A model generated the notes under the pieces. The model was not told the origin of the DNA. It did no database searches and saw only the letters and a program-made list of their open reading frames with translations. From Arthrobacter oryzae (GTDB lineage Bacteria > Actinomycetota > Actinomycetes > Actinomycetales > Micrococcaceae), in the NCBI RefSeq assembly GCF_030718995.1, contig NZ_CP132204.1:2790001-2854000 (forward strand): a stretch of DNA of 64,000 nucleotides, written 5' to 3'. Position 1 is the stretch's first letter, and every line of letters begins with the position of its first letter. The position numbers and the translations under genes were made by a program. This document shows positions 54,365 to 62,608 of the stretch, piece after piece.

Positions 54365-55080
54365 GGGGAATTTCCTCCAATGAGTTGGGAAGTGCGCATT
54401 TCGTTCGACTCAGTTACTGCGCACATTGTCGGCCGGACGATCAATGAGTGCGTGTTCTCACGCGAGAACAGCGCGAATGAGTCACCCCAGTAAAATTAGC
54501 TCATTAGCCTTACCCGAAAGTAAGTGTCGACTCTCAGCATCAACGTCTTTGAATGATGCTTAGATGCAGGATATTAGCGCCTTGTAGCACCGCGGGGAAG
54601 TTACTTCTGCGATTTTATAATCGAACTTATTTTCGCTCTTTACTAATTGCTCACCGTGATATCTACGCTCATTGGTCTACTCATTTAACAACACAATGAC
54701 GTAACCTAATTGCAAAAATTTATCTATGGTGCCCGCCATTCGCGCTCGAGAAGCCTAATATGTGAGCGGTTCTGTCAAGGGGGCAGGGAGAGGCCGTCCC
54801 GGGTTGTGTGGTCCTGGGGGTTGCCTCTTCGATGTGGGGCCGTGACTGGTTGTCGGTGGTCCGCGTCGTTGTGGCCGGGGTGTCTGGGGGTGCTCAGCGT
54901 GTCGTTGGCGACAGCGTGGTCAGACTAATATGCGCGGGTTGGTTACCGCAGGGCGAAGGTGTTCGGCTGGAGCATATCGCTTCTCTAGAGTCGGGCGTGG
55001 CTGTTGGGAGCTGCCCATAGGCTTGACGCGAGTTCACTCCACGCGCTGCGAGGCACCGGGGCCAGACATCCCGGAGTTTT
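54365..55080. other. AT-rich to GC-rich intergenic region left of IS110
   Basis: About 716 bp. The first 400 bp (to about 54770) are conspicuously AT-rich against the chromosome and have no convincing frame, suggesting acquired or promoter DNA. From about 54775, starting TCTGTCAAGGGGGCAGGGAG, the sequence turns GC-rich and probably includes the right terminus of the IS110 element close to 55080, although I cannot place the exact end. The frames here do not look like proteins. Confidence 0.4.
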
Positions 55081-56187
55081 TCAGGGCCGCGGCTGTGCGG
55101 CGGTGGTTTGTGCTTCGCTGGCCAGGGACCAGCACCAGCCTGCCAGTTCCCGGGCAATGGCGACGTTCGCGACGACGGGTCGTTTCCGGTGTTCCAGGTA
55201 GACGAGCCAGCGATCATGCAGGCGGCGGTTGCCGGCTTGTCCGCGGGCCCGTGCTGCGGGGGTTGCTGCTTCCCAGCGGGAGCGCATCAAAACGGATGGG
55301 TGTGTGTAGGGTCTGCGGTGGTGCCAGGCGGCTTCGATCAGGAGCCGGCGGGCATGGGTATTCCCGGTTTTGGTGATGCCGCCTTGGGAGCGGTGCTGGC
55401 CTGAGGAACTTTCCGAAGGCACCAGGCCAAGGTAAGCGCCGATCGTGCGGCCGGTGAAGCGGTTCCAGTCCCCGATCTCCACGGCCAGCCCGAACGCGGT
55501 CAGGGTCGAGATCCCGCGCAGGCATTCGAGCGACCTCACCACGGGGGTGTATTCGCTGTCGTAGGCGATTTTCGTGATGGCTGCGTCCAGGCGGTCGCGG
55601 CGGGCCAAGGTCTCGGTGATGGTCTCGAGGGCAAGGTCGTAAGCAAGTTGCAGGGCCGGGGAGTCGAAGCGTTGCCGGTAGAGCCAGGACATGTGGGCCC
55701 GGGTCCAGGTATCCCCGCCGCGGTAATGAATGCCCTGGCGCAGCAACAGTTTCGAGACCCGGTGCCGGGCCCGCATCAGGTCCCCGCGGGTATCTTCCCT
55801 GGCCCGGACCAGATCCCTGGCCGCTTCCTGCCCGGGATCCGGGACGGCGACCTCGGTGATCTCATCCAGTTTCAACAGCCGGGCCAGGTGCAGGGCGTCA
55901 TTCCGGTCGGTTTTCACCCTGTCCCCGGGCGGGCGTTGAAGCTTGGACGGTGCCGCGACCACACAGTCAACACCGGCCCTCCGCAGGAACCGGGCCAGCA
56001 TGAAACCTGTCGGACCTGCCTCGTAAACTACCCGGCACGGCCCAGACAGGCCCTGGATCCAGGCGAGAATCTCATCATGGTCCGGCGTCAGCCGGCCGCG
56101 GAGAATCTCACCCGTCTGCCCATCGATCGCGCACGCAACAACCGACAGGGCGTGGACATCCAGGCCGACGTGAGTACGCTCGTGCAT
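55081..56187 (-). CDS. IS110-family transposase
   Basis: 368-aa DEDD recombinase. RuvC-like domain: VGLDVHALSVVACAIDG start with first Asp, YEAGPTGF (Glu), then KTDRNDALHLARLL (Asp pair). The C-terminal transposase_20 domain follows: LRGISTLTAFGLAVEIGD and the serine motif LGLVPSESSSGQHRSQG. Start ATG 56187 with GGAGG 8 bp upstream. Intact. It works with a bridge RNA in characterised members, encoded in the noncoding end. Confidence 0.92.
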   Translation of the reverse strand: MHERTHVGLDVHALSVVACAIDGQTGEILRGRLTPDHDEILAWIQGLSGPCRVVYEAGPTGFMLARFLRRAGVDCVVAAPSKLQRPPGDRVKTDRNDALHLARLLKLDEITEVAVPDPGQEAARDLVRAREDTRGDLMRARHRVSKLLLRQGIHYRGGDTWTRAHMSWLYRQRFDSPALQLAYDLALETITETLARRDRLDAAITKIAYDSEYTPVVRSLECLRGISTLTAFGLAVEIGDWNRFTGRTIGAYLGLVPSESSSGQHRSQGGITKTGNTHARRLLIEAAWHHRRPYTHPSVLMRSRWEAATPAARARGQAGNRRLHDRWLVYLEHRKRPVVANVAIARELAGWCWSLASEAQTTAAQPRP

Positions 56188-56205
56188 AGCTGGAACCTCC
56201 AAACT

Positions 56206-56455
56206 TCAAATGTGGCTCTGCCCCAATGGATTAAGTCTGGGGACAACCCACGCGAGATTGAAGAGAAGGTTCCAGCCCATCACTTCCTGGTCCTTCTGAC
56301 GGAGGCCATTCACGCCGGGGGCCAAGGTTGCCGGACCGCGGACACCCGGAACCAGTCACACCCCAAAGCCCGCGGTCCGGAATCCGCCCCGGCAACAATG
56401 GACGATCAGAAGGACCAGAACCCTGCCCGGGCCACCGCCCCCTCACACATATCGC
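56206..56455 (-). ncRNA. Candidate IS110 bridge RNA in the noncoding end
   Basis: About 250 noncoding bases upstream of the transposase start, with long-range pairing: CTGGTCCTTCTGA (56287-56299) with TCAGAAGGACCAG (56406-56418); CCGGACCGCGG (56331-56341) with CCGCGGTCCGG (56370-56380); and GTTGCCGG (56327-56334) with CCGGCAAC (56389-56396). Nested stems separated by internal loops are what is seen in IS110 bridge RNAs, where loops bind target and donor DNA. Known for IS110-group elements; the assignment here is inference. Strand follows the transposase. Confidence 0.6.
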
Positions 56456-58267
56456 CTAGACCTGCCCCCGCTCCGCCAGGAACGCATCCAGCGCAGGGTT
56501 CCCGATCTCCTTCGTCAGCCAGGGCACCGCCTGCGCGGCGGCCTCATCCCCGAGCACGGCGCGGTGGGACTGCGCCCGCACCGTGAACTCCCGCATTCCG
56601 CTCCGGCTTGCCAGCTCGGCCAGCCGCTCCACGAACTCGGTAGCCCGCGGCGACTTCATGGCGATGGCCACCTCCGCCGCCGTGTCCAGCAGCCGGGCCG
56701 AATACCAGAGGTACCAGGGCTTGGGTTCCAGCCCCCGCTCTATCCAGTGTTCGGCCGCCGCGAGATCGCCATGAGTCAGGAACAGCCGCGCTTCAGCACC
56801 CGCCGCCAACGCCATGTAACAGTGGTCGCCGGCCAGCTCGGCCATCACCCAGGAGCGGTCGATCATGGCTGCGGCTTCCTCCAGCTTTCCGGCAGCCAGA
56901 TAGGTCTCGCCGCGGATCCCGTCCACGAACGGCTCGAACGCCGTCCAGTGTTCCTCCGCAATGCAGACCAGCGCGCGGTCCAGGGAAGCAGCCGCCAGGT
57001 CCAGCTCACCCCGGAGCAGGTGCACCCGGCCGAGAAGCGCCTCGCTGAACGCCTGCTGCCGGCGGTTCCGGATCGCTTTGGCCAACCGGCCGGACTCGGT
57101 CAGCGCCGTCACGGCATCCCCGTACCGTGCCGTATCCGAGGCCAGCATGCCCTGAATAGCCAGGACTCTCGCCTGTTCGTCGGGGAATCCCTCAGCCGCG
57201 GCCATCGCCCGGTCCAGCCATCCGGCCGCCCGGTCCGGGACACCGCGCTGCACGGACAAGTACCCCAGCTCCCGGTACGCCGCACCGGCAGTCCGGGAGG
57301 CGCCGTCGGGCCCTTCCGCCTGCAGCGCCCGGTGCAGGAAGTCCGCCACCTCGGCGCCGCGGCCGCCCGCCTGGTGGATCAGCGCGCCGGAGAGCGTCAC
57401 GAGGGCCTCGGCGATCAAATGGGCGTCGCCGGTGCGCTGGGCCAGCACCACCGCGAGCCGCAACTGGTCCAGCCCCCGGTCCACGGCGCCCGCCCAGAGC
57501 GACGCGCCCCCGGCAGCGAGATAGGACCGCACCGTCGCCACGGTGGCCGGCATCCCTGGGTCCGTTTCGGGAGCGGCAGCGGATAAGGCCCGGCGGACTT
57601 CGGTCGGCAGCGGCAGCCCGAGCTCCTCGCGGTAGAGGTTTCCGCATTTGGTGACGTGCTCGCGGGCCCGGCGGTGCTCGCCGAGAGCCACGAACGCCTT
57701 GACCAGGACGGCGTTGCAGTCCGCGTGGAACGGATCCCGGCGCAGCGCCAGCGCGGCCAGCTCCGCAGCCTCCCCGGGACTGCCCGATGCGAGGGCGGCC
57801 AGAGCGGCTTCGTAGAGCAGTGACTGGACCACGTTGTCCAGGCGGTAACGCTGGTCCGCCAGCCACGAATCAAAGACGGGCGAATCGGCGAAAGACAACC
57901 CCTCCAGCAACTGGCCGGTGAAGCGTCGAGGGTCAACGCCCGGGCCGCCGGCCGAGTCCACCACTTCCAGGGCATCGCAACGCCACGGCGGCTGAAGCGT
58001 CAGCCGCAGCGGATCACCGGCAACCGTCACGCCGTCGAGCGTCCGGCGCAGCTCGGACAGGTTCCAGCGTAGGGCACCGAGGGGATCCTCGGCATCTGGG
58101 AAAAGCAGCGACGCCGTGCGGGAGCGGCCGGTCCCGTCGGCCTGCAGCGCGAGGTAGGCCAGCACCGCCCAGGCCTTGCGGCCCCTGGGTTGCGGGGGAG
58201 TCGCGCCAAGAGACTCGATCCGCGGCGGACCGAGGAGCCGGATCCAATTCTCGGCCATACGGCTCAT
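56456..58267 (-). CDS. SARP/BTAD-type transcriptional activator with TPR-like C terminus
   Basis: 603-aa regulator. Residues 1-100 fit the OmpR-like winged helix of SARP proteins (RPRGRKAWAVLAYLALQA, LFPDAEDPLGALRWNLSELRR). BTAD follows (about 110-240, helical). The rest is alpha-solenoid with repeated A-rich helices (LGYLSVQRGVPDRAAGWL, AAASLDRAL) like TPRs. No nucleotide-binding NB-ARC is seen, unlike AfsR. Start ambiguous between 58267 and 58258. It ends immediately before the IS110 noncoding end, so it may have lost its 3' partner gene. Target unknown. Confidence 0.75.
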   Translation of the reverse strand: MSRMAENWIRLLGPPRIESLGATPPQPRGRKAWAVLAYLALQADGTGRSRTASLLFPDAEDPLGALRWNLSELRRTLDGVTVAGDPLRLTLQPPWRCDALEVVDSAGGPGVDPRRFTGQLLEGLSFADSPVFDSWLADQRYRLDNVVQSLLYEAALAALASGSPGEAAELAALALRRDPFHADCNAVLVKAFVALGEHRRAREHVTKCGNLYREELGLPLPTEVRRALSAAAPETDPGMPATVATVRSYLAAGGASLWAGAVDRGLDQLRLAVVLAQRTGDAHLIAEALVTLSGALIHQAGGRGAEVADFLHRALQAEGPDGASRTAGAAYRELGYLSVQRGVPDRAAGWLDRAMAAAEGFPDEQARVLAIQGMLASDTARYGDAVTALTESGRLAKAIRNRRQQAFSEALLGRVHLLRGELDLAAASLDRALVCIAEEHWTAFEPFVDGIRGETYLAAGKLEEAAAMIDRSWVMAELAGDHCYMALAAGAEARLFLTHGDLAAAEHWIERGLEPKPWYLWYSARLLDTAAEVAIAMKSPRATEFVERLAELASRSGMREFTVRAQSHRAVLGDEAAAQAVPWLTKEIGNPALDAFLAERGQV

Positions 58268-58376
58268 GGTACGCCGGGCGCCCTCCGGCGTCTGCGGGGT
58301 TCACACGCTTGCTCACACGCCGCCCGGACACACTGAAATCACCCCATCCGCACACACTCACAAGAGGTGCAACACC

Positions 58377-58526
58377 ATGGAATTGCTCGGCATCCTGCTA
58401 CTCGGACTCTGGGTTCTCAGCGTCACCGTCCGCGCCCTCCTGACCGACGGCCGCGGCCACACGCCCCACGTCCGGTCCACCGCGCCGTGGACGGCAGGCA
58501 ACCTTCCCAGCGCTCCGTACGCGTAG
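58377..58526 (+). CDS. Single-span membrane microprotein (49 aa)
   Basis: 49-aa protein starting MELLGILLLGLWVLSVTVRA, one helix near the N terminus, with a basic Pro-rich tail (GRGHTPHVRST). AGAGG about 10 bp upstream of ATG 58377 and divergent position relative to the SARP gene support it. Ends 7 bp before the next minus-strand stop. Confidence 0.55.
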   Translation: MELLGILLLGLWVLSVTVRALLTDGRGHTPHVRSTAPWTAGNLPSAPYA

Positions 58527-58533
58527 CTGACGC

Positions 58534-58881
58534 TCAGCCGGCCTTGTAGTCAAAGATGACGGTCGCAGGAAGAGGCCCCTGCAGCATCTCGGCGCTGATG
58601 CCGTGAATTTCCATGATCTTTGCCCGGAACCACTCGTCAAAGGGATGGTCGGAGGTCGCGACGGACTGGAAGGCCCGGTTAAGATCGTCGGCTTCGTGGA
58701 AGACTGCGATGAAATCCCCTTGCGGCGTCTGCGCGTGGCTGAGGACCTCACGGGTTACTCCCATCCGCTCGCGGGAGCGGCGGAATTCCTCCTGACGGGG
58801 GCCTTGAATCTCCTCGATGAGCGACTTCCACTCATCCAGCTTCCCGGGCAGAATCGGCGCGAACCAGCTTAAGCTTTCCAT
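58534..58881 (-). CDS. Small hypothetical protein, ABM/DUF6176-like dimeric barrel fold
   Basis: 115-aa soluble protein starting MESLSWFAPILPGKLDEWKS, with later segments GDFIAVFHEADDLNRAFQ and FDEWFRAKI. The pattern (long first strand, PG, helix, E-A-x-D) is that of the ferredoxin-like dimeric alpha/beta barrels, such as antibiotic biosynthesis monooxygenase relatives and DUF6176. GGAAGGA 6 bp before ATG 58881. Function not recognised. Confidence 0.6.
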   Translation of the reverse strand: MESLSWFAPILPGKLDEWKSLIEEIQGPRQEEFRRSRERMGVTREVLSHAQTPQGDFIAVFHEADDLNRAFQSVATSDHPFDEWFRAKIMEIHGISAEMLQGPLPATVIFDYKAG

Positions 58882-59023
58882 GACAGGTCCTTCCACGCAG
58901 TTGCTCCAGCATTGTTGCGGCGCGGTGTCCAACGGCAGCCGTGCACCTGCATGATAGTCCTGCGGAAAGACGCGGTATAGGGCCTCGCGCAAGTGATCCG
59001 CTTGAGTCCGGGCGGGAGCGAAA

Positions 59024-59329
59024 TCAGCCCTCGAGCTCCAGCACCAGCTCCACGTCCACGTCATCCCCGTCGCGGATGCCGGCCGCAGTTCTGATGGCCT
59101 TCTTGACCGGCAGCAGGTAGGAGCCGCTCTTGCTGTCCGGGAAGATCGACGTTGACCAGCTGTTTCCGGCGATGGAAGCAGTCACCTTCACCGAGCCGAA
59201 GCCCTTGCGGAAGGGCGCGGCCTCGTCCCCGATCTGGTCCGCCAGGTCCTGCGGCAGCGTGATGAAGTGCCACCCGGCTTCCTCCGGATAGTGCCACAGC
59301 TCGCCGCGGAACGAATACGTCGTCGTCAC
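59024..59329 (-). CDS. DUF1905 domain protein
   Basis: 101-aa protein beginning at GTG 59329 (VTTTYSFRGELWHYPEEAGW), matching DUF1905: FRGELW-x5-GWHFITLP, then FGSVKVTASIAGNSW and YLLPVKKAIRTAAG. Small beta barrel, often next to or fused to YdeI-like OmdA domains; function not established. The frame is open upstream but this start is where family members begin. Confidence 0.85.
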   Translation of the reverse strand: MTTTYSFRGELWHYPEEAGWHFITLPQDLADQIGDEAAPFRKGFGSVKVTASIAGNSWSTSIFPDSKSGSYLLPVKKAIRTAAGIRDGDDVDVELVLELEG

Positions 59330-59430
59330 GCTTTGAGTATGGCACCGGCCGGCATCCAGACAGCCGCGATCAACGGCCGGTTCACACCCCAGCCACCCCC
59401 GGTTCACGCACACCGGAAACCATAAGCAGC

Positions 59431-61062
59431 ATGACTGCTTTCACCCGCCGAAATGTCCTCAAAGGTGCGCTGGCCGCTGCCGGTGCCGCCGCCGTCGTAC
59501 CCGCCGCTGCCGCAACCGCCCAGGCCACCAGCCCGGCCGGCGTCGCGCTGGTCCGCAACCGCCTCACCCTCCCGTCCGGCATCGCCACCGGCGATGTGAC
59601 CTCCGGTTCCGGCGTGCTGTGGTCCCGAGCGTCGGGACCCGGCCGGCTGGTGGCCAACCTGCTCGCCGTGGACGAGGACGGCGCCCCGCTCAGCGGCGGC
59701 CGCGCGTTCCAGCGCGTGCTGCGGGGGAGCGCCGCCAGCGAAGCCACCGACTTCACCTCACGGATCAACGCCGAGCACCTCCCGTCCGGCACCCGCTTCG
59801 CGCTCTCCCTGCACTTCGAGGACGCCGACGGCAACGCGGGCGAAACCGCGCAGGGCTCCTTCAGCACTGCGCCCGGCACCGGACTCATCAGCAGCGGCCG
59901 CGCGCCCCGCAAACAAAGCTTCGTCTGGACCGGCGACACCGCCGGCCAGGGCTGGGGAATCAACGAGGAGATCGGCGGCATGCGCGGCTACGCGGCTATG
60001 CACGCCACCAAACCGGACTTCTTCATCCACTCCGGCGACACCATCTATGCCGACGGTCCCATCGCCGCGCAGGTCACCGAGCGGGACGGGCAGATCTGGC
60101 GAAACCTGGTCACCGAGGAAGTGTCCAAGGTGGCGGAAACCCTCAATGAATACCGCGGCCGGCACCGCTACAACCTCATGGACAGCAACGTCCGCGCCAT
60201 GTATGCCGAGGTTCCGGTGATCGCCCAGTGGGACGACCACGAAACCACCAACAACTGGTATCCCGGCGAGATCCTCACCGACTCCCGTTACACCGAACGC
60301 CGCGTGGACGTCCTCGCCGCCCGCGGCCGCCAGGCCTGGCAGGAATACCAGCCGATCTCCGGCCTCAGCACCCGGATCGGCGACGGCAGCACCGGCTTCG
60401 AGCCCGCCCGCATCTACCGCAAAATCTCCCGCGGACCCCAGCTGGACATCTTCTGCTTGGACATGCGCACCTTCAAGGACGCCAATACCGACGGCAAGGA
60501 AACCCAGCTCACCCACATCCTGGGCCAGGAGCAAACGGACTGGCTCATCCGTGAAGTCAGCAAGTCCAAGGCCACCTGGAAGGTCATCTCCGCCGACCTT
60601 CCGCTCGGACTGATCGTCCCCGACGGCCCCGTCAACCAGGAATCCCTCGCCAACCGCGACCCCGGGGCCCCGTTGGGCAAGGAACTCGAGATCGCCGGCG
60701 TGCTGTCCGCGTTCAAGCGCAACCGGGTTAAAAACGTGGTCTGGCTCACCGCCGACGTCCACTACTGCGCCGCCCACCACTACTCACCCGAGCGCGCAGG
60801 CTTCACCGATTTCGACCCCTTCTGGGAATTTGTAGCCGGCCCCATCAACGCCGGGAGCTTCGGCCCCGGCGAACTGGACGGCACCTTCGGCCCCGAGCGG
60901 GTGTTCTACAAGACGGGCGCCTACGCCAACCAGTCACCGCGCACGGGCGAGAACCAGTTCTTCGGCCACGTGGACCTGAACGAGGACGACGTCTTCACCG
61001 TCAGCCTCCGCAACGCCAACGGCGCCGTGCTCTGGAGCAAGGAGCTGCAGCCGGTGCGGTAG
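59431..61062 (+). CDS. PhoD-like alkaline phosphatase, second paralogue
   Basis: 543-aa exported phosphatase. Twin-arginine signal (TRRNVLKGALAAAGAAAV) and PhoD N-terminal domain (LPSGIATGDVTSGSGVLW, LWSRA), then the metallophosphatase core: SGDTIYADG, WDDHETTNN, LTADVHYCAAH. It is only distantly similar to the PhoD at 45401 (different spacing and C terminus). ATG at 59431. Extracytoplasmic phosphate acquisition. Confidence 0.9.
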   Translation: MTAFTRRNVLKGALAAAGAAAVVPAAAATAQATSPAGVALVRNRLTLPSGIATGDVTSGSGVLWSRASGPGRLVANLLAVDEDGAPLSGGRAFQRVLRGSAASEATDFTSRINAEHLPSGTRFALSLHFEDADGNAGETAQGSFSTAPGTGLISSGRAPRKQSFVWTGDTAGQGWGINEEIGGMRGYAAMHATKPDFFIHSGDTIYADGPIAAQVTERDGQIWRNLVTEEVSKVAETLNEYRGRHRYNLMDSNVRAMYAEVPVIAQWDDHETTNNWYPGEILTDSRYTERRVDVLAARGRQAWQEYQPISGLSTRIGDGSTGFEPARIYRKISRGPQLDIFCLDMRTFKDANTDGKETQLTHILGQEQTDWLIREVSKSKATWKVISADLPLGLIVPDGPVNQESLANRDPGAPLGKELEIAGVLSAFKRNRVKNVVWLTADVHYCAAHHYSPERAGFTDFDPFWEFVAGPINAGSFGPGELDGTFGPERVFYKTGAYANQSPRTGENQFFGHVDLNEDDVFTVSLRNANGAVLWSKELQPVR

Positions 61063-61068
61063 CGGCGC

Positions 61069-61780
61069 TCAGCCCTCGAGGTCCACGGACCGCCGCTCGG
61101 CGTCGCTGAGCCGGGCGGCGTCCAGGACCTCGAGCGTGTGGACAGCTTCGGCGCCGGGGACCGGCTCGGGTCCCTTGCCAGCGACGGCCAGCGCGAACGG
61201 CTCGTAGTACCGGTGGTACGCGCCCTGCTGCGAGACGTAGCTTCCCTCGGAGCCGAGCAGACGCAATTCCCGTGCGACCAGGGCCTCGAGGGTGTCCGGC
61301 TGGTCAAGGTCGAAGCGGGACTCAAAGCGCGCCACCTGGCCTACGGCGCCGGACTCCAGCACGGAGCGAAGGGTCCGGATGTCCGTGTCCCAGCGGCGGT
61401 TGTGGAAGACGTTGAGGATCACGCCGGCGTCCGCGGCTGCCTTCACCAGTTCGCGCCCCACCTCCGCATCCGGGGCGAAAGGCTTGTCCGCCACGACGTG
61501 GACGCCGGCCTTGGTGGCTTCCAGGACGAGCTCGCGGCGCGTCTCCGGCGGCGTGGTGATGACCACCGCATCCACGCCGGCCGCCAGCAGGTCGGTGAGG
61601 GAATCGTAGAGCGGGACGTCCGGGTATTCTTCCACAGCCTCCGCGCGGCGGACGGGGGAGCGGGTGACGATGCCCGCGAGTTCCACCCCGTCCGCGGCCG
61701 TGATGAACCGTGCGTGGAAGATCCGCCCGCCAAAGCTGAATCTGGGAGGGTTGTGGACTCCCTGCCATGCGCGGTTAACG
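61069..61780 (-). pseudogene. Gfo/Idh/MocA-family oxidoreductase, broken
   Basis: Minus-strand remnant of a sugar/inositol-type NAD(P) oxidoreductase. The Rossmann part is recognisable: FGGRIFHARF (degenerate start), then LTDLLAAGVDAVVITTPPE, VVADKPFAPDA, VFHNRRWDTDI. After FESRFDLDQPDTLEAL the sequence jumps to LLGSEGSYVSQQGAYHRYYE and a short C terminus. The central part of the usual fold (about 100-150 residues, with the catalytic His region) is missing. There is no normal start codon in frame upstream. I conclude an internal deletion and 5' erosion. Confidence 0.7.
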
Positions 61781-61969
61781 TACCGGCGAGTAGAAACCGT
61801 GCTAGCACGGAAGTGCGGGCGGGGTGCCCTGAGCCACTATGGATACATCGGAACGCGCGGGGAATCCCGGCGGACCCGGAGCCTGAATCCGAAGGCTCAA
61901 TCCACAGCCCGGAGTCGCCGGGCAACGCACCCCACCCACACCGCATCATGTCCCCTCAGGAGCACTGCC

Positions 61970-62464
61970 ATGTCCCACTCATCAACCACCAAGAAGCCGC
62001 ACACCGTTCGCCGCAAGGTGGCCCTGCTGACCGCCATCGGGCTCGGGGCGGTGGCGGCGCCGTTCGCGCTGGCCGCCCCGGCGCAGGCGGCCGGTACCAG
62101 CTACGCCTGCTCGGTGACCCCGCTATCCCCGGTGTTCGCCGGCCACAACTCGTCGGGCCAAAAACTGGTGGACTACCGGATCCGGGTGTACTGCAACACT
62201 GACCGCTACATCAACATCACGCAGGAGCGGTGGGAGGAAGACGACTGGCCCAACGGTGACGACCACCTGGGCACCTCGTACTTCAGCCGCCACCTGAACC
62301 AGTACAGCGGAGTCGTGACCATTTCCAACGTCCGAACCCTGGTGGACGGCGAGATCGGCAACGAGGAGGTCTACCAGAAGGTCCGCTTCCAGGAAGGCAG
62401 CAACGGCGTCTGGTCGCCGTACACCGGCTGGTACCACAGCGGCGTCACTTCAATGTCGAACTGA
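61970..62464 (+). CDS. Small secreted protein of unknown function (164 aa)
   Basis: 164-aa exported protein. Long basic signal peptide (KKPHTVRRKVALLTAIGLG to APAQA, cleavage about residue 42). The mature part is beta-rich with two cysteines (YACSVTPLS; VYCNTDR) and many aromatic residues, for example WEEDDWPNGDD. AGGAG 7 bp before ATG 61970 fixes the start. No known family. Followed by two hairpins. Confidence 0.65.
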   Translation: MSHSSTTKKPHTVRRKVALLTAIGLGAVAAPFALAAPAQAAGTSYACSVTPLSPVFAGHNSSGQKLVDYRIRVYCNTDRYINITQERWEEDDWPNGDDHLGTSYFSRHLNQYSGVVTISNVRTLVDGEIGNEEVYQKVRFQEGSNGVWSPYTGWYHSGVTSMSN

Positions 62465-62481
62465 CGCCCTTTACCCGGGGG

Positions 62482-62550
62482 GCGGGTCCTGACGGGCCCG
62501 CCCCTGAAATGCCCAAGGCCCGGTTCCCCCAACCGGGCCTTGGGTTGTTT
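62482..62550 (+). terminator. Two tandem hairpin terminators
   Basis: A GC hairpin at about 62482-62504 (GGCGGGTCC / GGGCCCGCC with a TGAC loop) and a perfect 14-bp stem CCCAAGGCCCGGTT (62512-62525) / AACCGGGCCTTGGG (62531-62544) followed by TTGTTT. The second is a good rho-independent terminator for the secreted protein gene. Confidence 0.85.
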
Positions 62551-62571
62551 AACCCAAGCAGTCCACCGTTA

Positions 62572-62585
62572 TGCAAGCGCTTGCA
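62572..62585. promoter_or_regulatory. LacI-type operator
   Basis: TGCAAGCGCTTGCA, a perfect palindrome with the central CG typical of LacI-family operators, 24 bp before the start of the LacI gene. It probably gives autoregulation. Confidence 0.75.
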
Positions 62586-62608
62586 AATTGAACGCAAGGA
62601 TGTCTAGC

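Larger units (their letters stand above)
55000..56455 (-). mobile_element. IS110-family insertion sequence (approximate limits)
   Basis: DEDD-transposase element with a 1.1-kb transposase and a 250-bp noncoding upstream end. IS110 elements usually lack terminal inverted repeats and make no long target duplications, so exact ends are not visible. The left (transposase 3') end lies between about 54775 and 55080; the right (noncoding) end must be before the SARP stop at 56456. Intact transposase suggests the element may be active. Confidence 0.7.

Noticed and set aside
54808..55376. GC-rich open frames left of the transposase as genes
   Set aside because: Translations are Gly/Val/Arg-rich without domains and overlap the antisense of the transposase or noncoding IS end.
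59619..60554. Shifted reading frames within PhoD paralogue
   Set aside because: Arg/His/Pro-rich translations typical of the +1 frame of a GC-rich gene.
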